Below, piece by piece: positions 9,881 through 20,814 of a stretch of DNA of 64,000 bases; the first letter of the stretch is position 1, and the number at the start of each line of letters is the position of its first letter. The notes below the pieces were generated by a model that saw only the letters and a list, made by a program, of their open reading frames with translations, was not told where the DNA came from and did not search any database. This DNA comes from Forficula auricularia (Eukaryota; Arthropoda; Insecta; Dermaptera; Forficulidae). The stretch lies in assembly GCA_024734495.1 (NCBI GenBank), contig JALMQS010000068.1, positions 2,078,075 through 2,142,074 of the forward strand. Direction: 5' to 3'. The position numbers and the translations under genes were made by a program.

Positions 9881-10140
9881 TTTAATATTTCCTTGTTCCT
9901 ATTTCTTTTAATCTTTCTTTATTATTTTGGATTCTTAAATCTTTTGGTATTATCTCTCTTGCCAGTTTTGTTAGTGATCCAAGTGTTGTACAACACAACA
10001 ATGTATACATTGTAAATATATATAAAAAAAAAAACATCTATAAGCAAATATATATTTTGAAAATCGACAATAGGTATTACAGATTGCCTTGGAGATTAAA
10101 TTATCTTGAATAAAAATAAAAAAAAACTATAAATATCTAT

Positions 10141-10278
10141 TTATATAATATTTATTAATTATCTATTTAATTATATAATATTTATTAATTATTTATTTAA
10201 TTATATACTATTTATTAATTATTTATTTAATTATATAATATTTATTAATTATTTATTTAATTATATAATATTTATTTA
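10141..10278. repeat. 30-bp minisatellite, about 4.6 copies
   Basis: The unit TTATATAATATTTATTAATT followed by ATTTATTTAA is repeated head to tail with few changes. It is almost pure A/T. Confidence 0.85.
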
Positions 10279-11654
10279 ATACTTTAACATTTTTATTTTT
10301 ATTCAAGTAATTTGTATCACTTAAAGCAACAATTTTTCAGAATTTCTATTGATAAAGAGAAATTTCTTCCGAAACATTAGGATATTTAAAAAAATGTTTT
10401 GAGATTGTTTTCATAAAAGAACTGTATTTATTAGTAGTAAAAAATCAACCAATTATTTCAATATACATACTATATATAAGATTTAAATAATTTAAATTCA
10501 AATCCCATTCCTTGTTACGCTGACGAAGCACTTTTCACCGTGCTCCCTCATTTCCGAACAATCGCATTAATGGTACAAGTAGGTACTTCTTGTTTAATCA
10601 CCATTGATCACAACTCTCTAGAAAAATGAAGCTCTCAAATTTTAGTTACTTCAATAGATAAATAAAAAGTTTCCAGACATTCCCTATGGATCAATCACCA
10701 CGTTGATGTATGATAAGCTGTCTAGTGTCAATGATTGGCGTCTCATTTGCTTCGGACCTCTCTTGGAATGAAAACCTTCTCTCTGTCGTCAAATCTGCGT
10801 AATCGTTTTCCTATTCAGGCACTTTTTATTCATTGGGGTATCGAAGCGTTTCCGCGCTTCTCCTATTTTTAACACGCTTTTATTAGCTTCACTTGTATGT
10901 AACTAACAAACAAATCTAACTATGTAGTACCATAGACCTGATCTGATCCATTATTCATTAATTGAAATTAATTATTTCTTAAATATCCATTAAATCCTGT
11001 GACATGTGCAATCAACTTTACGTTGCTGGATTTCAAAAGCCTACCCTACAGGGGCACGGGTAGGCCAGGATATCTTTCATTTACAAATTTATTATAAAAT
11101 GTTTAAAATTGTTTGTTAAAAAGTTATTTATTAAATAGTAATTTAATCGTTTTCCATTTAACTTTCTTTATTTTATTTATTTTCTTGGAACGACTATTGT
11201 TATTAAATGCGCCGAAAGAGAAGATTGCTTCAGGCGTGAAAATATCTAGAGCCGGCACTGATTTTGCGGATTATTTTTAGCAATCTCAGAAGAACATAAA
11301 TAGAAAGCTGAATACTATATATTGGGAAAATCAAGAGAGTGTTTGGAGGTTCTTGTTTAGATTTAATTTTTAAAAAAGTTTATCGATGTAAGCTATATGA
11401 ATTACGGAAATCATTTCTCATATCACACATCACTATTAGCAATTTGTAAACCACAATGAAATCTATCAAAATACAATCTATTAATATTTAAAAATAACAA
11501 TTTAAATATATAAATTACTAGGTAGGATTCACAAATATTACCTACTATTTTTTTTTTATTCTATTAATATGTTTCATCTAGAACCTACACCATTCTACCT
11601 AAACAATATTAATACTTACTTACATAACTATTGTTTTCATTGATAGAGAGTAGA
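10279..11654. other. intron sequence, mostly unique
   Basis: Two moderate-GC stretches (10510-10580, 10680-10870) and GGGGCACGGGTAGGCC at 11051. No gene or repeat assigned. Confidence 0.45.
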
Positions 11655-12303
11655 GTGCTCCTTATTTTGGATATTTTCGAATATTTACGTGGACAGGGTC
11701 TGATATGATTCTAAATAGATAAAAAAAATATCCCCAAAGTTTCAAGTCTCTATCTCACTTTTAATCTAGTGTTATACAGAGATTAATTTTCTCATCTAAA
11801 AAACATGGGGTTTTTGGCATTGAACGATCAATTTTTTATTCCGGCCAAAGTAATAGTTCAAAAAATTTGAAACACTGTAGACTTTATCCTTATAATACTA
11901 GCTATCTATCAGAATTATTACAGATTTTTAGCTATTATAATTTTGGAGTTACAGCTAGTTAAATACGGCTATATCTTAGTATTAGTAAGTTATGGACTCC
12001 AAAAATTATAATAGCTAAAAATCTGAGAAAATTCTGAGGGATAGCTACTGTTATAAGGAAAAAGTCTACAGAGTTTGAAATTTTTTGTACCATTACTTTG
12101 GCCGGAATAAAAAATTGATCTTTCAATGGCAAAAGCCCCATGTTATTTAGATGAGAAACTTAATCGCTGGGGGCACAGGTTTTAATTGAGATAGATGAGA
12201 CTTGAAACTTGGGAGATTTTTTTATTTATTTAGAACTATAAGAGCCCCTATCCGAGTAAATATTAGAAAATATCAAAATAAGGGCACCTCAAAGACAGGT
12301 ATA
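11655..12303. mobile_element. family H foldback, 650 bp
   Basis: Outer arms: CTTATTTTGGATATTTTCGA, CAAAGTTTCAAGTCTCTATC on the left and their inverse on the right. The inner arms GATTAATTTTCTCATCTAAA, TTTTTTATTCCGGCCAAAGT and TTATAATTTTTGGAGTC pair around about 11960. A separate fragment of the outer arm lies at 1-115. The 60-residue frame at 11959 is within the arm. Confidence 0.65.
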
Positions 12304-12741
12304 CCTTTTTCAACTTAAAGACACCAAGTCTGATGTATTTCTACTTTTTTGAATGTGTCTCCTGAGCACTGCCGGTCGATATTTTTATAATTTATTTGGA
12401 GTAATTTTGAGTAATTCCACTATTTTTAAGTTATTGAAAAAATAATTTATAAAACATTTTGAGTTAAATCACGGTTACAAGATCTACAAAAACATATTTT
12501 CGAGATGTTAATTATTTTATATCGGTAAAAATAGTTTTTACCGGAAATTTAGTACAAAGTAGCTGCAAGGCTCGCAGAAGGCGGCTCTTGCTAGCCAGAG
12601 GGCAAATATTTAAGTGAAATATTGCATTCTTTTCTCTCCACTTGGCGAACTTCTATTTCCGAAGTTATATTAGTTTATTGAAGGAGACAATAAAAGAGTG
12701 TGTCTTCTGCTGGAATTATAAATTTTATTTATTTATAACGA

Positions 12742-12773
12742 GACTATAGTTTCGAGGGCTTTGCCTTCTTCAT
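12742..12773 (-). ncRNA. half hammerhead, family B left arm
   Basis: GAAGGC-AAA-GCCCUC-GAAACUAUAGUC persists but the CUGA box has been deleted (AUGAAGAAGGC follows UUUAU). Not functional. Confidence 0.5.
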
Positions 12774-12804
12774 AAATTATTTCCTGCGAATCCATTGTAA
12801 TAGA

Positions 12805-12839
12805 CTGATGAAGAGGGCAAAGCCCTCGAAACTATAGTC
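12805..12839 (+). ncRNA. hammerhead ribozyme, family B consensus-like
   Basis: CUGAUGA, extra A, stem II GAGGGC/GCCCUC (6 perfect pairs) with AAA loop, GAAAC, UAUA, GUC cleavage site. ACUAUAGU is a perfect palindrome for stem III, suited to dimer pairing. The stem I start is A-U, G-C, then mismatches. The strongest stem II in the window. Confidence 0.7.
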
Positions 12840-12952
12840 TCGTTATAAATAAATAAAATTTATAATTCCAGCAGAAGACACACTCTTTTATTGTCTCCTT
12901 CAATATATAAAAATTCTGCTACTCTTGGCAAAAAATCTTTCAATTTAATATA

Positions 12953-13837
12953 TTTTTAATCTAATTAAAATTAATTAATCCAGGAATCTTTCTTTTGTTT
13001 TTAATAATGTAAGTTCACTTTATATTTTATATAAAATATATTAGTGAAGATAAACAATCTTTAAAAAAAAAATATTGCAATTTTCTGAAATTTCCAAGAA
13101 AGAAGTGGAAGAGACCGCCTGGGATGAGAGTCGGTTCAATATCTTTTCTCCAGCTCAGAATTCCAATTAGACTCTAAGGGGACCCGGTCGGAGGCCATTG
13201 CATCTTAATTGGCCTATTTTTTTTTTAGTGAAGTGATGATGTGTCTTGAACTTAGCCCCTCAGCTTCAAAAGGCCAAGATAAATCTCCAAGAGCGATGAT
13301 TGGCCATAATTTTGATGTCAGCTAATTTAGAAGTTATGAATAATAAACTAGTGTGTGCACCATAAGTCTTTCACTTATGACCTCCTCTTTCTTATAATTT
13401 CTTAGAATATATCCTATTTCATTAGTCTGCTGATTTTAAAAAATCATTACTCCTTTTTTCCCACGTCTAGTCAACTCGCTCACTTAATTTCATACTGAAT
13501 CAAATCCCGCGTAACCCTAGGACTACATGTACACCCGATTGAGTACAACTGTTATAGGAGATCAAATATCTATTTCCAAAGTTAAGATTTTATGGTATTC
13601 GATTAGAAAGTTAACACTTTTACCTAATTAATTCTTTTCCCATCTTTCCTTCAACCATTTATTTAGATTCACGAAGTGAGAATCACAGTGAACAGATCAT
13701 TATGAAATTTTGAATACAAATAGGTATGTACATATTAACAAGAAATGGACATATCCGGAGAGAATATTTACCTAAATCCATTAGTTTCTTGAGGGGTGGT
13801 CCTCAAATTTTAACTAATCCCTTTGGTTAACTTAAGA
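12953..13837. other. intron sequence, no gene
   Basis: Includes a moderate-GC stretch at 13100-13320. No Gly-X-Y exon or splice pair found. Confidence 0.45.
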
Positions 13838-13893
13838 TCAATTCATAAAGAGATATCAATTAGGTTGTCCTCTGCTTGATGCAAATAAACAAA
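13838..13893 (+). repeat. family A end fragment
   Basis: TTCATAAAGAGATATCAATT followed by AGGTTGTCCTCTGCTTGATG and CAAATAAAC, the family A terminal segment alone. Confidence 0.5.
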
Positions 13894-15603
13894 ATCTTTT
13901 CAATAGGATCTATTGTTGGCGAATACCTAATAATAACTCCTACTTTGATACAATGAAATATAATAAAAGGAACATGGGACATTCAATTTTAAAGCTTCCG
14001 TCTTGTCACTCTTTTTCGGAGGTCATCAAAATCCTACTTTAGAATATACGTCACCGGTGCATTGACATCTAGGAATCGACTTAAATTAGACTGTTCATTA
14101 GTTCAATAAGAAATATAATATAATTAAATACACGAGGGCCAACTAGCCTATATAGCATTTTTGAATATACAAGTATTGATGGTTATCACAGCTGAAAATA
14201 TTGAGAAATCAACTAAAACCAAATTATTAATAGATTCTTTTCTAATAAAAAAGGACAAAGCAATTCAAAATCCACAGTTACAATTTCTGAAGCATTGGCG
14301 AATAGTTGCTGTGGAACTATTTCTACAAAAATTAACTATTTAAATTTGGGGCAGGGGAAAAGAAAAAAAAATTGTTGTAGTTTCATGAGAAGCCTAAAAA
14401 ACCCTGGTAGCTCGAAATATGACCGAATATTGAAGTAACCTACGGGAAAAATGGAAGTTAACCTGACAACATTAAGAATTTCAACATTCAAAGATGGTTA
14501 AATACAAAAGGAAACTCAAAGGAAAAATAAATTTATAATATAACAAAATGTTTTATTCAACAAAAAGAAGAGAAATCTGAACTAAAAACATCTTAGATGA
14601 AAAAAATGTCAATGAAATTTAAAAGGGCCAAAATTGATTCTTATAATATTTATACCTCCTAAATAAGCCGGCCAAGTTCGAATCGGACCGCATACCGAGG
14701 GTTCCGTATTTTACAACTCCCAAAATACCTGAGATATCAAATTCGTTTGTCTGTCTGTCCGGCTTTCACAACATTGTAGATCTTAAAATAAATAGGATAA
14801 AAACTTTAAATTTAGAAGTTATATGTATACATTGTCCAGCAAATCAAATATCGTATTACAACTTGAAACAAATAAGTATTTTTAGTTGAATTTTATGTGG
14901 AGTCAAAAAAACAATATTTTTTTATCCAAGTGTGTTAGGTATCCCTGTACACTTTATGTAGAATTATATTTATTTTTTTACATTTATTTGGATTTAAAAT
15001 GGCGTGAGAAAGCTCCAAATTAAATGTTTTTAGGTGATATTGGTTTCTGCGTTTAGAAACGTCTTAACTTAAAATTATAAAAAATTTCCTCAAATTCACT
15101 CTTTTCCTCCTTATCAACATCAAATAAGCACGATTTCTCAAGTATTTTGGAAGATATAATCGTTTTTCTTATAACAATGGGCTGCTAGATTAAATTTTCT
15201 CGACTAAGGCACAGACGCACGTTGGATCTCAGTGGTATAAATGGAAAACAAACTTTAAATCTAAAATAAACTGGTCATGTCACATAACTTTCCCTTATAT
15301 CTCCCCTTCTTTGTGATTAGTCAAATCAAATTTTACTCTTAGACTTGTCAAATTTTCTAGTCGTTTTTATTTTTCGAAAAATTACACTAGGGATACAAGT
15401 TTACTCTTGTAACCTTCCTCAAACATCTTTCCAATTGCTGGATGTTTCGCTCTTGTTCAATCTTACTTTGTATACATATGGTTCAATTCCAGTAAAGGGC
15501 AATTTTTTTTCTCTCTTTCAGAATACATTATTTACAAAAAATATACCTAGATTTAAACATTTTCCATAAACTATGTAGGTATATTGTTTTCAAATATTAT
15601 ATA
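13894..15603. other. intron sequence
   Basis: One family F repeat at 14.7 kb; otherwise AT-rich. Frames at 14161 and 15345 are unrecognised. Confidence 0.45.
14690..14790 (+). repeat. family F repeat (GGGTTCCG / CTGTCTGTCCG)
   Basis: ACCGAGGGTTCCGTATTTTA, TTTGTCTGTCTGTCCGGCTT, AACATTGTAGATCTT. The pairing of GGGTTCCG with CTGTCTGTC is a frequent dispersed-repeat signature in arthropods. Other copies are at 29.4 and 38.2 kb. Confidence 0.5.
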
Positions 15604-16053
15604 CAGTCGACTCTCGATAATTCGAGATCCAAGGGACTACAAAAAAATTCGAATTATCGAGACTTCGAATTATCCAAGAAGTTTGAATTATCAAGAGGAA
15701 GAGAAAAATTCGAATTATTAAGAGTTTTTATTATATTTTTGAAAATAAGTATGAGCTTACATAAATTTTATATAGCTATAGTCTCAAGTAAAAAAATAAA
15801 AATAATGAAAACGACACCTTGAACGCATCGGGACTAACTAAAGAGAATTGGGAAGTTAAGCTGGGCGGAAAATGAGGAGTAAACATTGATAGGAAAAATT
15901 CGAATTATAAAGAAAGGAAGTGGCCCAGTTCGAATTATAGAACATTCTTGTTAAGAAAAGGTTTTTGAGTTATCGAGCTTATCAAAATAGACAGCATTTT
16001 TTCGATTTTCCGAAGGTAACAGCTGAAGAGTTCGAATTATCGAGAGTCGACTG
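15604..16053. mobile_element. Tigger/pogo-like MITE
   Basis: 450 bp with ends CAGTCGACTCTCGATAATTC and the inverse GAATTATCGAGAGTCGACTG, flanked by TA. Several internal copies of TTCGAATTATCGAG-type sequence follow the termini. Subterminal repetition of this motif is usual for Tigger/Jerky non-autonomous elements. No coding capacity. Confidence 0.75.
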
Positions 16054-17292
16054 TATTATAATAATAATTAATTTCGTATTTTACCAAGAGTAGCTATGAG
16101 TTTTAAGGAGTACAGTAAACTTTTGTTTGAAATCTGACACCCGAAGTAGGTACCCCTATGATTCTTAGCGACTTTTGTTTCCTTGCTATTTTCGCAATTT
16201 AGTATATCACAATCAAATTGAATATATTTTTCAGAAAACCTTTCACATAGGTTAGTAAAAAGTCGTTAGCTACGAGTTGAACTACGCATTTTATTTACGA
16301 CTTTTATGCATCAAAAAGAACTTTGTTAAATAAGCAACGAAATGTATCGGTTTGTCTTAATTTTGGCTTACCTTGAGCACCCTGGCGCGCGAGAAACATG
16401 AAACCCTCCTCAAGAGGCCACTAGAATGCCAAGTGTCCCCTGGGATGTTCTCCCCTTCCTCTGCATTTACTGCCTTCGATTCTCTCACAGTTTTGATATT
16501 GTGTCTTCACACATCCTTTCAAATCAAGATTTATCATGATCACATCGTAGTAGGATTTACTATAAAGAAATGAATAAATTCAAATTTTCTAAATATTTTA
16601 AAGTAACTAACTTTTTTTGCTATTAAAAAGGTAAATTTGGCTTTGTTTTCTCTAAACACATAGATTTCTAATAGACCTATTTATATATACATGTAAAATT
16701 AGATAATCGGAACTCTGATAAGGACGATTGGATGCGTTAAACGTCGAGGGTTTTATTAGTCTTTGGCTTCTCTCTCTCAATGAGACATTATCTGTTTTGT
16801 TTCAGATGAAGGCTTTGGCTTCTCTCTTGCCATGTGGCTTCCTAACCATATACTCTGCTCTACTCTTGGTAAGCAAATTCAATTGTATAATCGATAGCCA
16901 ATATGTCAAATATTTTTTAGAAAAAAATTATATGCACATGTCTTAAATTTATTGAGGTGAATCTTATTATGGGATTGTAGTTCGAGTGGAAATGAAAAGG
17001 AAATTCTTAAAAGAAAGAGCGAGAGAGTGAGACAGAGTACAAGCCTAAGGCTTGGGTTTGATAAAAGTAGTTTTAAATACCTAAAGAAACTTTCCAGAGA
17101 GGGTCTATTGTACTCCTTTGTGACCATTTTATATCCTATTCAATGTTTTTTTTTAAGATATACCAAGGAGTCATTTAATTTTATTTTCAATTTAAAATTA
17201 AAGTAATTCCTTACTTAATTAAGAAATAACTATAGAATTTAGAAAACAAATAATCCATTTTTGAATTACGAAGATTGATCAAGTTAATCGTT
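16054..17292. other. intron sequence
   Basis: Contains a GC-rich patch at 16372-16470 ending at a minus-strand donor-like GTAAGCC, considered and not called as an exon. Otherwise no features. Confidence 0.45.
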
Positions 17293-17534
17293 AAACACAG
17301 GAGTTTTTTAACGGATTATAGTGGTGTTTCACAAGTAAAAATAAAAATTAAAAAATTCCTTTAATTATATTTTTTAAAGTTTTATTTTACTCTATAAGTA
17401 CATATTTTGGGTTATGAGCCCACCATCAGGAGTTTACAAAAGACTTATTTTTACTTGTGAAACACCACTATAACCCGTTAAAAAACTCCTGTGTTTAATA
17501 TGTTTCACTATAAACCAACACCGCTTTCCCTAAA
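17293..17534. mobile_element. family C foldback
   Basis: Arms AACACAGGAGTTTTTTAACG and TATAGTGGTGTTTCACAAGT are repeated inverted at the right. It ends with GTTTCACTATAAACCAACAC and CGCTTTCCCTAAAT, the family C terminus. The centre holds a hammerhead-like sequence in minus orientation (17401-17427) with box CUGAUGG and AAAA for GAAA, so decayed. Confidence 0.6.
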
Positions 17535-17814
17535 TGTTATTAATCGGTAAAGTTTACATTTTATAAATTTAAAAATATTACTTGAATAGAGAGTGTAAGC
17601 AACTATCTTTTTAATCAAATAAAAAAAAAAATAAATAAATAAAATAAGCAGATACTAAACATGAATAAAAATTAAAAAATAATTAACTAAAAAAAAAAAA
17701 TACTTCACAGATGCGCTAAAAAGGATAAAATAATTTATTTTTTGAAGTCGAATCAATGGGATGGCGTCAGAGGTCTGCCTGGACTTTTCTATTTGAAAGG
17801 TTCAGAGGGGTATT

Positions 17815-18470
17815 TAGATTTTAGCCAAAATCTTGTGGTACTTCTTGTACCCTCTAAATAGTTTAAGTTTCAAATTGCAAGGCTCTGCGACTTAACGAAG
17901 ACGAATGATGAATAATTAAAATATTTATTTTACGACACTCATGATTTACAGACCTTTCCTTTATTTCAATCGGATTAAAATTTATACACGACTAATAACT
18001 TATGAGAGTTGATAAGTACACTAATTTAAATAAAAAATCGTTAGTGCCGTTTTTGAGAAAAAAAAACGAAAAATCTTACATGTAAATGTCAACTTCCGGT
18101 GTTCCGATTTCAAGCAAAAGCTTGTTGTACTCCTTCTAGCCTATATCGAGCTTAAGTTTCGAATTTCATAGCCCTGAGATTTATGGCTGCGAAACGCGGG
18201 GGGGGGGGTACATTCTTACGTACGTTCCTTTTTTTCTATTTTAGACAAAATCTTGTGGTACTTCTTGTAGACTCTCAATAGCTTAAGTTTCAAATTTCAA
18301 GGCACTACGAGATACCGAAGACGAGATATGAACGATTAAAATATTTATTTTACAACACTCCTAATTTACACCTCCTTCCTTTGTTTCAATTGGATTAAAA
18401 TTTATAAACGACTAATAACTCATGAGACTTGATAAGTTGGTACATCAATTTTAAACAAAATCGTTGAGAG
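17815..18470. repeat. tandem duplication of about 420 bp
   Basis: AAAATCTTGTGGTACTTCTT, GTTTAAGTTTCAAATT, GAAGACGA, TTAAAATATTTATTTTAC, GGATTAAAATTTATAAACGA and ACTAATAACTCATGAGACTT recur at 17.83-18.03 and 18.25-18.45 kb. A third partial unit (AGCTTGTTGTACTCCTTCTA, AGCTTAAGTTTCGAATTTCA) lies at 18.12-18.19 kb. Confidence 0.6.
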
Positions 18471-18517
18471 CCGTTTTCGAGAAACCGATTCTAAATAAAT
18501 ATATCTACATGTATATA

Positions 18518-18518
<1 letters not shown>

Positions 18519-18568
<50 letters not shown>
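18519..18568. repeat. (TA)n microsatellite
   Basis: About 25 uninterrupted TA units. Confidence 0.9.
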
Positions 18569-18573
<5 letters not shown>

Positions 18574-18651
18574 CAAAAATTGCTTACTTTAATAAATAAA
18601 ATTTAAAAATTAAAGAAACTTTTTTAAAATTTAAAATATAAAATACTTAGG

Positions 18652-18812
18652 GCCAATTGTATGTCGGTTGGTAAACTCTTTTTAAACGTTGACAAAGGGT
18701 AAAACCTTAGAATTCACATTGTGCCCGGCGGGATGGCCAATCAGATGACAGGCACTTTAAGGTTTTACACTTTGTCAACGTTTAAAAAGAGTTTACAAAC
18801 CGACATACAACT
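18652..18812. mobile_element. MITE, GGCCAATTGTATGTCGG ends
   Basis: About 160 bp with long inverted termini: GGCCAATTGTATGTCGGTTG and TAAACTCTTTTTAAACGTTG on the left, their inverse on the right, and a loop with GCCCGGCGGGATGGCC. The empty site is visible in the opposite family C arm (ATACTAAGTAGG), which shows insertion at a TA or TAA target. Compatible with a PIF/Harbinger or Tc1-type MITE. Confidence 0.6.
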
Positions 18813-18900
18813 GGCCTAAGTAGGTTTTCACAAAAATAAAAGATCAGATGCTTGTTTAGCAGGACTCTATATATATTTCGGGGTATAATTCTCTGAACTC

Positions 18901-18939
18901 CTGAAAGATGGGCTTATACCCTGAAATATATATAGAGTC
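18901..18939 (+). ncRNA. hammerhead-like motif, family C
   Basis: CUGAAAGA (one base longer than CUGANGA), stem II GGG/CCC with a CUUAUA loop, then UGAAA, AUAUAUAUAG. The extra A in the box and the lack of a clear NUH after a paired stem III make activity doubtful. The left arm keeps only the 3' half (CCCC-GAAAUAUAUAUAGAGUC, minus). Confidence 0.4.
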
Positions 18940-19624
18940 CTGCTAAGCATCTGATCTTTTATTTTTGTGAAACCTACTTAGTATTTTATATTTAAAATTT
19001 TAAAAAAGTTTCTTAAATTTTTCAAAATTTTCATTTATTTTATTTATAATGTTTCACCAAGTACCCACACATTCTCCCTTAACAAAATAATGTATACATT
19101 CTTTAAAAATGATATGAGAGACATTCCTCGAATAATGACCCTGCTAAATGGAAAATGTTAATTATTTTTCTTCAATAATCAGCATACGATTATGATAAAC
19201 GTGCCCTTGTATAATTATAAATATTTATTTTCAATAATCATCAGCTTGCGTTCGCCTTAGTATGCATGTACTGACATGTTTCTCTGCAAGTCGACACAGG
19301 TTGCCGTTGTCAGGCGTAGACGAAATTTCATAACAGCGCCCTATCGTGGTTTTATTATTTGCCCTTAACTTTACAATTATTTATTTATTTCTTCAAGCCT
19401 ATATGATTTGCGATAATCAAAGTAAGATTAATTTTCTAGTTTATTAAATACATAAGATGTTTCTTAAAATTTTTACTATTCTAAAGAAATTAAATCAATG
19501 AAAAATCATAAAGTTTTCATAGAAAAGATTTTGTTTTTCCGAGAGTAACTGAGTTGTTGGTTCATAAAGAGAAATCAATGAGGTTGTTTTCTGCTATATA
19601 TATACCAAATATAAATATGTATGG

Positions 19625-19835
19625 AGAATTGATGGAAGGAAGCCGAAGGAATATGAAAAAATAGAATTCAGAATAAAATAATTTATTGGAAAATTATTTT
19701 TAACCTTTTAAAAACCGATATTTCGGAAGATCTTGTCCCTCTTTCTTCAAAAATGACTTTCCAATAAATTTACGAGATTTTGTTCGGAATTTTATTTTTT
19801 CATCATCCTTGGGCTGCCTTCCAGCAATTCTCTCT
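19625..19835. mobile_element. family D foldback nested in family A
   Basis: Left arm GGAGAATTGATGGAAGGAAG with GAATTCAGAATAAAATAATT pairs with the right arm CTGCCTTCCAGCAATTCTCT near 19810-19832. The centre on the minus strand reads UUGAAGA, a purine-rich stretch, then CUUCC-GAAAUAUC, which looks like a lost hammerhead (first C changed to U). A related partial copy is at 28236-28330. Confidence 0.45.
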
Positions 19836-19927
19836 CCATTGAAATTCTACCAGTCAGTCTCTCCAAAATCAAAATATTTCTTATATGAATATACATTATA
19901 CATATATATATATATTTTTTCTTGAAA

Positions 19928-19964
19928 GTACCTATAGTTTCGAAGTTTTCATTTTCATTATCAG
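19928..19964 (-). ncRNA. decayed hammerhead, family A
   Basis: CUGAUAA replaces CUGAUGA (the invariant G8 is lost) and stem II is mostly unpaired; GAAACUAUAG survives. Expected inactive. Confidence 0.45.
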
Positions 19965-20138
19965 TCTTTTTAATTATAAATATTCTATTTGTTATTTCTC
20001 ACGAGGTCAATCACCCGATTGGATATAGAAAATTCATTTTGTGGTTAGCTTGCTATGACAACAAATCGAATTTTCTATTTCTAATCGAATAATTGACCCC
20101 ATGAGAAATAACAGAAAATATATTTATAATTAAAAAGA

Positions 20139-20170
20139 CTGAAAATGAAAATCAAAACTTCGAAATTATA
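20139..20170 (+). ncRNA. decayed hammerhead, family A right arm
   Basis: CUGAAAA and CUUC-GAAAUUAUA mark the place of the ribozyme; core residues are lost. Confidence 0.4.
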
Positions 20171-20175
20171 TTTTG

Positions 20176-20814
20176 ATGCATCCGCTTGTTGCTCTTTTAC
20201 TCGGTCTTTTAATCTCAGGATGGATGGTGAGTATTAATAAGAATAAATAATTAAGTTATTTATTATAAGAGGTGTTTTATTTTGGTTAACAATGGTGGCC
20301 AATTTTTTCTCGGAATTATAGGTACTTTCAAACAAATAATTTATATATACTAGTATACATACATATTTATACTTGTATTTGGTATATGTATGCAATGCAG
20401 GGCCGTGCCAACTGGGGGAGTGCACTGCACCCAGGCGGCAATTCGAGAGAGGCGGCAAATTTTGGTTCAAACTTTCTGCATGTGCTGAAAAAAATATTTA
20501 ATATTACCTGCCACCTTCAGGGTCGGCGAGACATGTCAGCGCCCACTTAGATTTATTTGACTCATTGTGTTTGTCGACGACGCGACGGACGTTCAAATTA
20601 TAAAAGAGTGCCTGCCGGGACATAGTCATAAATCATAGCATTTATGAGCCGTTTATTTTGAAAGTGTCATAAGTCCAATTTTGAAAAAAATAATTAATGT
20701 CAGTTTCAGTTAGACATAGATGTCTTCTTTTCATATTTATAATATCTCAGTCAATGGAGTACAATATCCTCATGAATTCGTCATAATAAAAGTATCGAAA
20801 TATATATAAATATA
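20176..20814. other. intron sequence
   Basis: A moderate-GC part at 20400-20620 (GTGCACTGCACCCAGGCGGC) may be a decayed element. The 78-residue minus frame is unrecognised. Confidence 0.4.

Larger units (their letters stand above)
12676..12952. mobile_element. family B foldback, best copy
   Basis: Left GAAGGAGACAATAAAAGAGT with GTGTCTTCTGCTGGAATTAT, right the inverse, near-perfect pairing over about 100 bp per arm. The right end carries the extra terminus TTCTGCTACTCTTGGCAAAA and TTTCAATTTA. A deletion in the left arm removed the CUGA half of its ribozyme; the right ribozyme is intact. Confidence 0.75.
18592..19080. mobile_element. family C foldback with nested MITE
   Basis: Arms AAGAAACTTTTTTAAAATTT to AAAATACTTA/TAAGTAGGTTTTCAC and, inverted, GTGAAACCTACTTAGTATTT. 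Between them are AGATCAGATGCTT-AGCAGG arms and a ribozyme-like centre. A 160-bp MITE (18652-18812) sits in the left arm. The right end is ATAATGTTTCACCAAGTACC with CACATTCTCCCTTA. Confidence 0.65.
19505..20175. mobile_element. family A foldback with nested insertion
   Basis: The left terminus TTTTCCGAGAGTAACTGAGT with TCAATGAGGTTGTTTTCTGC is followed by another foldback (19625-19835), then resumes at about 19870 with the minus ribozyme, the centre TGTTATTTCTCACGAGGTCA / CGATTGGATA, a TTGTCATAGCAAGC hairpin area, and an inverted right arm to 20175. Both ribozymes are decayed, so this is an old copy. Confidence 0.55.

Noticed and set aside
10141..10278. CRISPR-like array
   Set aside because: The 30-bp units are directly adjacent without spacers; it is a minisatellite in eukaryotic DNA.
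13180..13215. CCGGGTCCCC on the minus strand as a collagen exon
   Set aside because: Gly-X-Y periodicity is not maintained and there is no acceptor or donor at fitting positions.
16372..16460. Possible minus-strand exon: GC-rich, GTAAGCC donor, TAAATGCAG acceptor
   Set aside because: The length of 89 nt breaks the phase needed between the two collagen exons and no frame shows Gly-X-Y or a known domain.
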